Assembly: GCF_915069625.1 (NCBI RefSeq)
Contig: NZ_CAJZFD010000061.1
Span: 1 to 10,142, forward strand
Origin: an uncultured Veillonella sp.
GTDB lineage: Bacteria > Bacillota > Negativicutes > Veillonellales > Veillonellaceae
DNA length: 10,142 nt
Direction: 5' to 3'
Positions 1 to 5,396 of the stretch are shown one piece after another. The translations under genes were made by a program, and so were the position numbers. Position 1 is the first letter of the stretch, and each line of letters starts with the position of its first letter. The notes beneath the pieces were generated by a model. The model was not told where the DNA came from and made no database searches. It was given only the letters and a program-made list of their open reading frames with translations.

Positions 1-75
1 AGAATTGATATGGTAACTAAGGAAGGCAGTGAAATTTGGAGGGACTTTAGTTCTCAATATTCCTTAGATTTTTAA
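1..75 (+). CDS. 3' end of an upstream gene (partial, unknown product)
   Basis: Frame 1 is open from the first base to a TAA at 73-75. It encodes 24 residues that begin RIDMVTKEGSE and end SLDF. The peptide is soluble in character, with mixed charge, one Trp and aromatic residues near the end, as in a normal protein C-terminus. The beginning lies outside the window, so family and function cannot be told. A real gene is favoured because the next gene's regulatory sequence starts right at this stop codon, but 24 open codons could occur by chance. The stop overlaps the left edge of the Fur-like palindrome, and no terminator hairpin separates it from the following gene, so read-through is possible. 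Confidence 0.45.
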   Translation, partial: RIDMVTKEGSEIWRDFSSQYSLDF

Positions 76-76
76 A

Positions 77-91
77 TAATAATCATTATTT
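77..91 (+). promoter_or_regulatory. Candidate Fur (iron) box before the rubredoxin-like gene
   Basis: The 7-1-7 element TAATAAT-C-ATTATTT matches the classical TGATAAT-N-ATTATCA Fur box at 11 of 14 arm positions. It sits in a wider inverted repeat (taaataat at 73-80, attattta at 85-92). A weak promoter can be drawn around it (TTAAAT at 72-77, TATATA at 95-100, 17-base spacer), which would place the operator between -35 and -10. The downstream product carries a Cys4 iron-type site, so iron control would make sense. The surroundings are very AT-rich, so chance similarity is a real alternative. Confidence 0.4.
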
Positions 92-127
92 AATTATATA
101 GAATTTCTTAAGTAAGGAGATTTCATT

Positions 128-766
128 ATGACAGCAGAACAAAAAGCAGCTACGGCAGCAACAAGTTCTAACGCAGCTAAACCAACACCTGATCAAGGTA
201 CAGAATGGATAATTTGCCGTGTATGCGGATATATTGAGGAAGCTAAGTACAGGGATCAACCTTGTCCAACATGTGGTTTCCCTCCAACAGTTTGGATGGA
301 TTACAAACCACGTCGCATTAATCCAAAACGCGAAAAATTGCTAGATCTTCATTTCCATCCAATTGCGGTACATTTCCCAATCGTAGCAACAGTAGCTTCT
401 TTCTTAGTACCTGTTATTGCTTTGTTGATTCCATCTATTGCCAATGTATTATTCTCTGCATTTTCATTAGTAGCTATGATTTTACCACTCCTCGTTATCA
501 TTGGTGGTATTTCTGGTTATTTTGGTAGTAAATTACGATACAAAACAGGAACATCTAAAATCTCTAAAGCAAAGATTTACTTAACAGTTATTTACTTTAT
601 TCTTTCCTGTGCACAAGCCTACATCGCTATCGCTGACGGTGTGAATGCTGATAACGCATGGATTATGATTATTTTAGGTCTCGTAGCTTCGTTCTTGGCT
701 GCTAAACTTGGTAAAATGGGTTCCTACCTATTTGCAGGTCGATTCGGCCCATATACAGCTGGCTAA
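128..766 (+). CDS. Membrane-anchored rubredoxin-like protein (rubredoxin knuckle plus DUF2231-type membrane domain)
   Basis: This 212-residue protein has an Ala/Thr-rich N-terminus (1-22), then a rubredoxin-type metal site. That site has C30-x2-C33-G-Y and C46-P-x-C49-G, the short-spaced form seen in rubrerythrin tails. A short basic linker (60-70) leads to a membrane domain with the motif HFHP-x3-HFP (H75, H77, H82), resembling DUF2231. Predicted helices lie at about 82-102, 106-130, 150-170 and 176-194. Seen: the Cys4 knuckle and the hydrophobic segments. Known: rubredoxins pass single electrons in anaerobes, often in oxygen or peroxide defence. Inferred: it docks electron transfer at the inner face of the membrane, and the histidines could bind haem or metal, which is unproven. 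The start has a strong Shine-Dalgarno (AAGGAG at 114-119) 8 bases upstream. A Fur-like box precedes it and a terminator follows, so it is probably monocistronic. Confidence 0.75.
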   Translation: MTAEQKAATAATSSNAAKPTPDQGTEWIICRVCGYIEEAKYRDQPCPTCGFPPTVWMDYKPRRINPKREKLLDLHFHPIAVHFPIVATVASFLVPVIALLIPSIANVLFSAFSLVAMILPLLVIIGGISGYFGSKLRYKTGTSKISKAKIYLTVIYFILSCAQAYIAIADGVNADNAWIMIILGLVASFLAAKLGKMGSYLFAGRFGPYTAG

Positions 767-797
767 GCGTTATTAATTGAATAACCTTTATAAAGAA

Positions 798-832
798 AAA
801 AAGTGATTCTCACGATGGGAGAATCACTTTTT
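798..832. terminator. Bidirectional Rho-independent terminator between convergent genes
   Basis: Perfect 14-bp stem: 798-811 (aaaaagtgattctc) pairs with 819-832 (gagaatcacttttt) around a 7-base loop. A T-rich tail follows on the + strand (to about 837), and the A-run before the stem (792-800) gives a matching U-tract on the minus strand. It lies between the rubredoxin-like gene (stop 766) and nrdB (minus-strand stop 851) and can serve both. Confidence 0.9.
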
Positions 833-850
833 CTTTTATCTTTTTTGTTA

Positions 851-1879
851 CTATTCTAAATCATCGAAATCAAATGCTGCTGCTTTTGTATAGTTTGTAA
901 CTTTTGCTTCGAAGAAGTCAGTTTTTGTGCTATTCAAATTGGAGAAGCTTTCGATCCATTCCATAGGATTTTCCTTGATTTCAGGATATAAATGAGGTAA
1001 GCCGATTGCTTCTAAGCGGATGTTTGCAAGGTATTTGATGTAGCGCTCGATAAGAACGTTATTAAGGCCGAGGATTTTATCATCAGTGATATATTGACCC
1101 CAAGCGATTTCATTCTCCGCACCTTGGCGAATCATGTCAGTAATTTTCGCTTCTAGTTCAGGTGTGAACAAGTCAGGGCGTTCACGGCGTAACTCGCGGA
1201 TGATGTTTTGGAACAATACAAGATGAGTTACTTCGTCGCGGTTGATGTATTTGAAGATAGTGGATGTAGCTGTCATTTTACCTTGGCGTGCCAATGTGTA
1301 GAAGAAGCTAAAGCCAGAGTAGAAGTAGATACCTTCTAAGATATAGTTCGCGATGATTGTATGAATAAGGTTTGCTTCGCTAGGATCATCGCTGAAACGT
1401 TGGTATGCATCGGCGATGAAACGGTTACGTTCAAGTAATGTTTTGTCTGTACGCCATTCGTCATAGATTTTGTCACGTGTAATAGGGTTTGTTACAGTGT
1501 CCAAAATGTAGGAATAACTTTGAGCGTGAATTTCTTCTTGGAATGCTTGGATATTCAATAAGGATGCCACTTCAGATGCTGTAATATAGCGGCTCAAGTT
1601 AGGCAAGTTTTCAGATTGAATGGAATCAAGGAAGTTCAAGAACGCAATGATTTTGTCAAATGCACGGCGTTCGTAATCTGTTAAGTATGGGAATTGCTTA
1701 ACGTCTTCGTTCAAGGAAATTTCTTCAGGAATCCAGAAGTTGTTGAGCATTGTACGGTACATTTGGTTAGCCCAGTCGTACTTGATACGGTTCCATTCGC
1801 GAAGGTTTGTAGTATTGCCACCAATCATAGATTGCGTGCCACGTTCACCATGTTCGTTAAAGATCAGTTTTTTATCCAT
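851..1879 (-). CDS. nrdB: Class I ribonucleoside-diphosphate reductase, small (radical) subunit
   Basis: The 342-residue R2 subunit houses the di-metal/tyrosyl radical cofactor that starts ribonucleotide reduction in NrdA. The ferritin-like fold ligands are all visible: D85, E115, H118, E182, E216 and H219. Radical tyrosine Y122 lies in EEIHAQSY, with nearly the same numbering as the E. coli protein. W49 (FWIPEE) and D215 are the expected members of the electron-transfer path. The tail carries Y330 and an acidic end (FDFDDLE), as in R2 tails that dock on NrdA. Because Y122 and all carboxylates are present, this is not the tyrosine-less (Ic) or metal-free (Ie) type. Fe/Fe versus Mn/Mn loading cannot be read from sequence. 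The start is supported by AAAGGAG (1887-1893) seven bases upstream. It follows nrdA on the minus strand after 199 bases. Confidence 0.96.
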   Translation of the reverse strand: MDKKLIFNEHGERGTQSMIGGNTTNLREWNRIKYDWANQMYRTMLNNFWIPEEISLNEDVKQFPYLTDYERRAFDKIIAFLNFLDSIQSENLPNLSRYITASEVASLLNIQAFQEEIHAQSYSYILDTVTNPITRDKIYDEWRTDKTLLERNRFIADAYQRFSDDPSEANLIHTIIANYILEGIYFYSGFSFFYTLARQGKMTATSTIFKYINRDEVTHLVLFQNIIRELRRERPDLFTPELEAKITDMIRQGAENEIAWGQYITDDKILGLNNVLIERYIKYLANIRLEAIGLPHLYPEIKENPMEWIESFSNLNSTKTDFFEAKVTNYTKAAAFDFDDLE

Positions 1880-1900
1880 AGTAGGACTCCTTTATACAAC

Positions 1901-1931
1901 GATGCGACCTATACTGCTATAGGTCGTCATC
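1901..1931 (-). other. Hairpin in the nrdA-nrdB spacer, just upstream of the nrdB ribosome-binding site
   Basis: Left arm 1901-1913 (gatgcgacctata) pairs with right arm 1918-1931 (tataggtcg-t-catc). This gives 13 base pairs, with one bulged T at 1927 and a 4-base loop. No T-run follows on either strand, so it is not an ordinary terminator. On the nrdAB transcript it would stand 8 bases upstream of the nrdB Shine-Dalgarno (1887-1893). It could be an mRNA stability or processing element that sets the NrdA:NrdB ratio, or a protein-binding palindrome. The function is inference. Confidence 0.6.
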
Positions 1932-1946
1932 AGATTTATAATATTG

Positions 1947-1963
1947 GTGAAAGTATCTTTCAC
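1947..1963 (-). other. Second small hairpin in the nrdA-nrdB spacer
   Basis: gtgaaag (1947-1953) and ctttcac (1957-1963) form a perfect 7-bp stem with a 3-base loop. It has no T-tract. Together with the 1901-1931 hairpin it makes the spacer look structured rather than random. It could also be a dyad operator, and I cannot tell which. Confidence 0.4.
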
Positions 1964-1974
1964 ATGTTTAGTGC

Positions 1975-1990
1975 TCTCTACTTATAGTGT
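1975..1990 (-). promoter_or_regulatory. Single NrdR-box-like site in the nrdA-nrdB spacer
   Basis: Read on the minus strand this is ACACTATAAGTAGAGA. It matches 14 of 16 positions of the NrdR-box consensus as I remember it (acaCwAtATaTwgwgn). NrdR boxes normally come in pairs about 31-32 bases apart centre to centre, and I find no convincing partner at either distance here. It may mark a second NrdR-controlled promoter for nrdB alone, for example the weak TATACA at 1987-1992 on the minus strand, or be chance in an AT-rich spacer. Confidence 0.3.
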
Positions 1991-2078
1991 ATAGTTTTTA
2001 TAAAATATAGCAATGATATTTTTAACTTTTACCATGACCTACATTTTATTATATAAGGTAGAGTATATCTGCCTCGGA

Positions 2079-4361
2079 TTAGGAGGAGCAGCTAGTGCAC
2101 TCATCCATTTCAAGGGATTGGTTACGGATGTAGTAGATTGTTTTAATACCTTGTTTGTACGCCTCAATATAAAGGTCGAGAATTTCTTTCGCTTTCATTT
2201 GAGGTGTAATGTACAAGTTGAAAGATTGTGCTTGGTCAATATGACGTTGACGGACGCCACAAGCTTTGATGGACCATTGTTGGTCGATTGTATGCGCCTC
2301 TTTGTAGAGCCAGAATGTTTTGTTGTTCAAATCTGGTGCAGTTTTTGGTGTGAAAGAACCTTTCTTTTCTTCGATGAAGAATTTTTTGAAGATAGGGTCG
2401 ATACCAGCTGTTGTATTTGCAATGTTGGAAGTAGAACCTGTAGGAGCTACGGCCATCAAATAACCATTGCGGATGCCGTATTTTGCAACGTCTGCAGCCA
2501 ATTGTTTCCAACGATCGGATGTGTAGCCACGACGTGTGAAGTATTCACCAGTTTCCCATTCGGAACCTTTGAATGCAGGGTATGCACCTTTTTCTTTCGC
2601 CAATTCCATGGAAGCTTTGATAGAATAGTATGCGATGTTTTCGAACAATTTGTCCGCTACTTCGATATGCTCATCGGATTCCCATTGGATATCGTGATTT
2701 ACGAGGTAGTGGTGGTAACCAGACGTACCAAGACCGATAGCACGGTATTTATCAGATGTCATACGAGACTCTGGTACTGGCGCTTGGTTAATGGAGATAA
2801 CATTATCTAACATACGAATTTGAAGGGCAATATTTTCTTCTAATTCTTCGTCTGTAATGCGACCAAGGCTGATGGAGTTCAAGTTACATGTAACCATGTC
2901 ACCTGTATTTGTTTTAGTAGTGATAGTACCATCTTCATTGATGATTTCTTCTGCAAGATTTGTGAAACCAACGTTTTGTGCAATTTCATGGCACAAGTTG
3001 GACGCGTAAATCATACCTGCATGTTTGTTAGGGTTTGCAGCATTTACTGTATCACGGAAGAAGATGAACGGTGTACCAGTTTCAACAGCGGAGCGCATGA
3101 TTTTTTTCATCATATCTAATGCTGGTACCTCGATACCATGTAAGTTAGGATCTTGTTCACATTCGAGGTAACGTTTTGTGAACTCTTTATTATCATCAGT
3201 ATCGTAGTAGTCTTCTAAAGCGTAGCCTTTTACAGCCAAGATTTCATGAGGATCAAATAATGTGAAGTTTTCACGAGCGATCATACGTTCCATGAAGAGG
3301 TTTGGAACGGAGATAGCAGGGAAGATATCGTGCGCTTTACGACGGTCATCACCATTGTTTGTACGAAGTTCTACGAATTCGTAGAAGTCTTTGTGCCAAA
3401 TATCGAGTGTAACTGTAGCGCCACCCTTACGTTTACCCAATTGGTCTACCGCAACAGCTGTATCGTTGTACAAACGGATCCAAGGGATAACGCCACCAGA
3501 GGAGTTTTTGAAACCGCGAATATCGGAGTTTAATGCGCGAACTTTACCAAGGTAGATACCAAGAGCACCACCGTGTTTAGATACGCGAGAGAACTTGCTG
3601 TTTACGTCGTAAATAGACCATAAGTTATCATCTACACCAGAGATAAAGCAGGATGACAATTGATGGAATGGTGTACCCGCATTTGCCAATGTAGGTGTAG
3701 CAGTTGTCATTTTTAATTGGCTCATCAAATCGTAGAATTTCTTAGCGTATTCTACTTTGTTTTCACCCTCTACCAATGCCAAGTGCATAGCGATAGCCAT
3801 GAAACGTTCTTGAGGCAATTCGTAAATTTCTTTGTTGAAGCCTTTTACCAAGTAACGGTCAGCCAACAATTTAAGACCTTCATAGTTGAAGAGGTAGTCT
3901 CGTTTAGGTTTGATATAGTCGCCCAATTCTTGTAGTTCGTCAGGTGTATATTCAGTAACGAAGAAGTCTGCGTATTTTTTTTGTTCCACAAGCATATGTA
4001 CAAGATTTGGGAAGTTACCGTAGCCGAATGCTTTATAACGGCGAGTGATAGCAGCTTCTTTATAGAGATCGAACAAGAAGAGGCGAGCCGCTACGAACTG
4101 CCAATCTTGGTTCATTTTATTAACTTGGTTGCCAAAACCGTCGTCTTTTTTAGAGATAACTTTTTCAATGGCTGTTTGTACTAAAGTTTTTTGAATCTCT
4201 TTAGTAGTCATACCATCAACGAATTGTAACTTCGCATCCATTTCTAATTCTAGTGGATCACAAGAATCTAACCCCAAACATGCGAAGGCAATCATGCGTT
4301 TCGTTTTTTCAACGGACAACGGCTCGAAATGGCCATCCCGTTTCTTGATCATAATCTCCAT
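2079..4361 (-). CDS. nrdA: Class I ribonucleoside-diphosphate reductase, large (catalytic) subunit
   Basis: The 760-residue R1 subunit reduces NDPs to dNDPs with NrdB. An N-terminal ATP cone (about 4-95, starting IKKRDGHFEPLS) is the dATP-sensing overall activity switch. The catalytic barrel has redox cysteines C238 (SSCF) and C492 (TCNLNS). It also has thiyl-radical C457 with N455 and E459 (NLCHE), and the PTGSTSNIA loop at 640-648. Y743-Y744 form the radical relay that meets the NrdB tail. C755 and C758 in the C-terminal CTSCSS are the swinging pair re-reduced by thioredoxin or glutaredoxin. Everything expected is present, with no frameshift. AAGGGG (4369-4374) lies seven bases before the chosen ATG; the next Met (residue 4) has its purine run too close. 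nrdB follows downstream. Expression is probably driven from 4522-4550 and may be under NrdR and leader control. Confidence 0.96.
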   Translation of the reverse strand: MEIMIKKRDGHFEPLSVEKTKRMIAFACLGLDSCDPLELEMDAKLQFVDGMTTKEIQKTLVQTAIEKVISKKDDGFGNQVNKMNQDWQFVAARLFLFDLYKEAAITRRYKAFGYGNFPNLVHMLVEQKKYADFFVTEYTPDELQELGDYIKPKRDYLFNYEGLKLLADRYLVKGFNKEIYELPQERFMAIAMHLALVEGENKVEYAKKFYDLMSQLKMTTATPTLANAGTPFHQLSSCFISGVDDNLWSIYDVNSKFSRVSKHGGALGIYLGKVRALNSDIRGFKNSSGGVIPWIRLYNDTAVAVDQLGKRKGGATVTLDIWHKDFYEFVELRTNNGDDRRKAHDIFPAISVPNLFMERMIARENFTLFDPHEILAVKGYALEDYYDTDDNKEFTKRYLECEQDPNLHGIEVPALDMMKKIMRSAVETGTPFIFFRDTVNAANPNKHAGMIYASNLCHEIAQNVGFTNLAEEIINEDGTITTKTNTGDMVTCNLNSISLGRITDEELEENIALQIRMLDNVISINQAPVPESRMTSDKYRAIGLGTSGYHHYLVNHDIQWESDEHIEVADKLFENIAYYSIKASMELAKEKGAYPAFKGSEWETGEYFTRRGYTSDRWKQLAADVAKYGIRNGYLMAVAPTGSTSNIANTTAGIDPIFKKFFIEEKKGSFTPKTAPDLNNKTFWLYKEAHTIDQQWSIKACGVRQRHIDQAQSFNLYITPQMKAKEILDLYIEAYKQGIKTIYYIRNQSLEMDECTSCSS

Positions 4362-4415
4362 TACTGTTCCCCTTGAGTACTAAAATCGATAAAACTGTTA
4401 ATTAAGCATATATAA

Positions 4416-4459
4416 GATTAGACCAAAAAGTATAAAATATCTTTAAGTTAAGTCTAATC
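4416..4459 (-). repeat. Inverted repeat in the nrdA leader
   Basis: gattagac (4416-4423) and gtctaatc (4452-4459) are perfect 8-base inverted repeats 28 bases apart. A possible minus-strand -10 (TATACT, 4429-4434) lies between them. In RNA they could close a large loop right after the terminator-like stem. In DNA they could be paired half-sites. The role is unknown. Confidence 0.35.
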
Positions 4460-4464
4460 AGAAA

Positions 4465-4500
4465 AATAAGAAAACTACAATATATGGTAGTTTTCTTATT
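4465..4500 (-). terminator. Terminator-like stem-loop in the nrdA leader (possible attenuator)
   Basis: A perfect 14-bp stem pairs 4465-4478 (aataagaaaactac) with 4487-4500 (gtagttttcttatt) around an 8-base loop. On the minus strand the 3' arm is U-rich and continues as TTTTTCTG, the shape of an intrinsic terminator, although the stem has few G-C pairs. It lies about 15 bases after the predicted nrdA start site and 104 bases before the nrdA ATG, with no minus-strand gene upstream in the window. It can only act on nrdA's own leader or end a short leader RNA of about 50-60 bases. Alternatives are a 5' stabilising stem, or simply the dyad of NrdR box 1, which overlaps the loop. Confidence 0.5.
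4475..4490 (-). promoter_or_regulatory. Candidate NrdR box 1 (nrdA)
   Basis: ctacaatatatggtag matches 12 of 16 positions of the recalled NrdR consensus (acaCwAtATaTwgwgn) and keeps the AATATAT core. Its centre is 32 bases from that of box 2, which fits the three-turn spacing known for NrdR, the ATP-cone repressor of RNR genes. It lies just downstream of the predicted start site, a position where binding would repress. It doubles as the loop and upper stem of the 4465-4500 hairpin. Confidence 0.45.
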
Positions 4501-4506
4501 AAGCTT

Positions 4507-4522
4507 ATACATTATGTTACGA
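4507..4522 (-). promoter_or_regulatory. Candidate NrdR box 2 (nrdA), over the start site
   Basis: atacattatgttacga matches 12 of 16 positions of the recalled NrdR consensus. It touches the minus-strand -10 (4522-4527) and covers the likely start near 4515. Taken alone it is a weak match. The 16-base gap to box 1 makes the pair credible. Confidence 0.4.
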
Positions 4523-4550
4523 TTATAGCGAAAAAAATCTATACATTCAA
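4522..4550 (-). promoter_or_regulatory. Main nrdA promoter (sigma-70 type)
   Basis: On the minus strand: -35 TTGAAT (4545-4550), a 17-base spacer, and a perfect -10 TATAAT (4522-4527). Initiation is expected near 4515, giving a leader of about 150 bases before nrdA. It lies back to back with the plus-strand promoter at 4553-4580, only two bases separating the two -35 boxes. Confidence 0.7.
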
Positions 4551-4552
4551 TA

Positions 4553-4580
4553 TTGACATTTAGAAAATTATAAATATAGT
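4553..4580 (+). promoter_or_regulatory. Plus-strand promoter divergent from nrdA (distal promoter of the flavodoxin gene)
   Basis: A consensus -35 TTGACA (4553-4558), a 16-base spacer and TATAGT (4575-4580). Initiation near 4587 would give a leader of about 200 bases before the flavodoxin ATG. No terminator is seen in that leader. Whether it drives the flavodoxin or an untranslated RNA cannot be told from sequence. Confidence 0.6.
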
Positions 4581-4734
4581 ATGCTTAAATTTATCGATAT
4601 AGTTGTAAATGCTAGAAAGTACTATATGGGACGCATATATGATGATTTTGAATGATATATCACTTTTGAGAATAGTAAAATAGTACGTGTCAGTAAATCA
4701 AATTTCGTTCTATATACTATTGTGATTTATTTTA

Positions 4735-4763
4735 TTAAAAGCATGTCATATATGTCCTATAAT
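4735..4763 (+). promoter_or_regulatory. Proximal flavodoxin promoter
   Basis: A weak -35 TTAAAA (4735-4740), a 17-base spacer and a perfect -10 TATAAT (4758-4763). Initiation would be near 4770, leaving about 20 bases before the ATG. That is just enough for the strong Shine-Dalgarno AGGAGGT at 4779-4785. Confidence 0.55.
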
Positions 4764-4790
4764 AGATATATAGTAAATAGGAGGTAAGAC

Positions 4791-5306
4791 ATGAAGTCTA
4801 TTGTTATATATTCGTCCCTTACGGGAAATACGAAACAAGTAGCTGAGGCTATTACTGGCGTATTGCCAGCAGGTACACCATGTGTGTCTATGAAAGAATT
4901 GCCTTCCGATATAGCATCCTATGATCTTGTATTTGCAGGCTTTTGGGTGGATAAAGGAACGGCCAATAAAGAAGCTCGTGATGTACTCGCTACATTACAT
5001 AATCCTCACATTGCTTTGTTTGCCACAGCTGGTGTGCCACCGCAAATGGCACATGCCAAGGAAAGTCTCATCAATGCGGCGAACTGTTTGCCCGATGGCG
5101 TAGAGCCGGTTGGTACATTCATCTGCCAAGGTAAGGTAGACCCTAAGGTCATCGAAATGATGTACAAAATGTTCCCTAAGGGACATAGCCATGGCCAATC
5201 TGCTGATAGAGATGCACGACACAAACAAGCTGCAGTACACCCAAATGAAGACGATTGTAAAGCGGCACAAGAATTTGCAAAAGATATTCTTACAAAGCTT
5301 AATTAA
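4791..5306 (+). CDS. Flavodoxin family protein (BilS-like)
   Basis: This 171-residue protein opens with a beta strand and the FMN phosphate loop SSLTGNT (8-14), the flavodoxin signature. GFWVDKGTAN (50-59) and FATAG (77-81) form the usual loops around the isoalloxazine ring. The C-terminal third (about 112-171) is an added helical region with a His-rich GHSHG (131-135) and H150-PNEDD. FWVDKGTA is typical, as I remember it, of the flavodoxins called BilS, which accompany the bilirubin reductase BilR; no bilR is in this window, so the name is only suggestive. It is longer than NrdI and lacks its features, so it is not the class Ib RNR activator. Expected role: cytosolic one- or two-electron carrier with FMN. 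The gene stands alone, divergent from nrdAB and closed by its own terminator. AGGAGGT lies five bases before the ATG. Confidence 0.85.
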   Translation: MKSIVIYSSLTGNTKQVAEAITGVLPAGTPCVSMKELPSDIASYDLVFAGFWVDKGTANKEARDVLATLHNPHIALFATAGVPPQMAHAKESLINAANCLPDGVEPVGTFICQGKVDPKVIEMMYKMFPKGHSHGQSADRDARHKQAAVHPNEDDCKAAQEFAKDILTKLN

Positions 5307-5311
5307 TGAAT

Positions 5312-5344
5312 AAAAGCAGTACCCCCTTACGGGGTACTGCTTTT
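5312..5344. terminator. Bidirectional terminator after the flavodoxin gene
   Basis: aaaagcagtacccc (5312-5325) pairs with ggggtactgctttt (5331-5344) in a perfect 14-bp stem with a 5-base loop. TTTT ends the + strand side and the A-run supplies the U-run on the minus strand. It lies between convergent stops at 5306 and 5397 and can serve both genes. Confidence 0.92.
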
Positions 5345-5356
5345 GTAATATTACAA
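5343..5356. repeat. Perfect 14-base palindrome beside the terminator
   Basis: TTGTAATATTACAA is an exact palindrome overlapping the last two bases of the terminator. It has no loop, so it looks more like a dimeric DNA-binding site than an RNA hairpin. It lies between two gene ends, where an operator is not expected. It may be chance or part of the minus-strand terminator approach. Confidence 0.4.
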
Positions 5357-5396
5357 TAGGGTACTAAGTCTATATTGTATTTATAATACTTTCAAT

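Larger units (their letters stand above)
4362..4790. other. Divergent control region between nrdA and the flavodoxin gene
   Basis: These 429 bases hold no gene I can support. In order from nrdA they contain: the nrdA leader with an 8-bp inverted repeat (4416-4459), a terminator-like stem (4465-4500), two NrdR-box-like sites (4475-4490 and 4507-4522), back-to-back promoters (minus 4522-4550, plus 4553-4580), about 150 AT-rich bases, and a second promoter close to the flavodoxin start (4735-4763). The stretch 4587-4734 shows only a weak long-range pairing (gtactat at 4619-4625 with atagtac at 4680-4686). Confidence 0.7.

Noticed and set aside
770..783. 14-base repeat ttattaattgaata, found again at 10086-10099, each time just after a stop codon
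   Set aside because: With AT-rich sequence and 10 kb, about one such match is expected by chance. The flanks do not match, so it is not a repeat family or attachment site.
1694..1987. 97-codon + strand frame over the nrdB start and spacer
   Set aside because: It mostly mirrors nrdB codons, lacks a ribosome-binding site and resembles no protein.
2013..2810. 265-codon open frame on the + strand opposite nrdA
   Set aside because: It is antisense to the conserved C-terminal part of NrdA, has a Cys/Phe-rich composition typical of a shadow frame, and has no Shine-Dalgarno site.
4581..4655. 24-codon ORF after the distal flavodoxin promoter, considered as a leader peptide
   Set aside because: Its ATG touches the -10 box and lies before the expected transcription start, and there is no Shine-Dalgarno site.
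4791..5306. Flavodoxin as NrdI, the RNR activator
   Set aside because: Length (171 residues), the FWVDKGTA motif and the His-containing C-terminal extension differ from NrdI, and the RNR here is NrdA/NrdB with an ATP cone rather than NrdE/NrdF.
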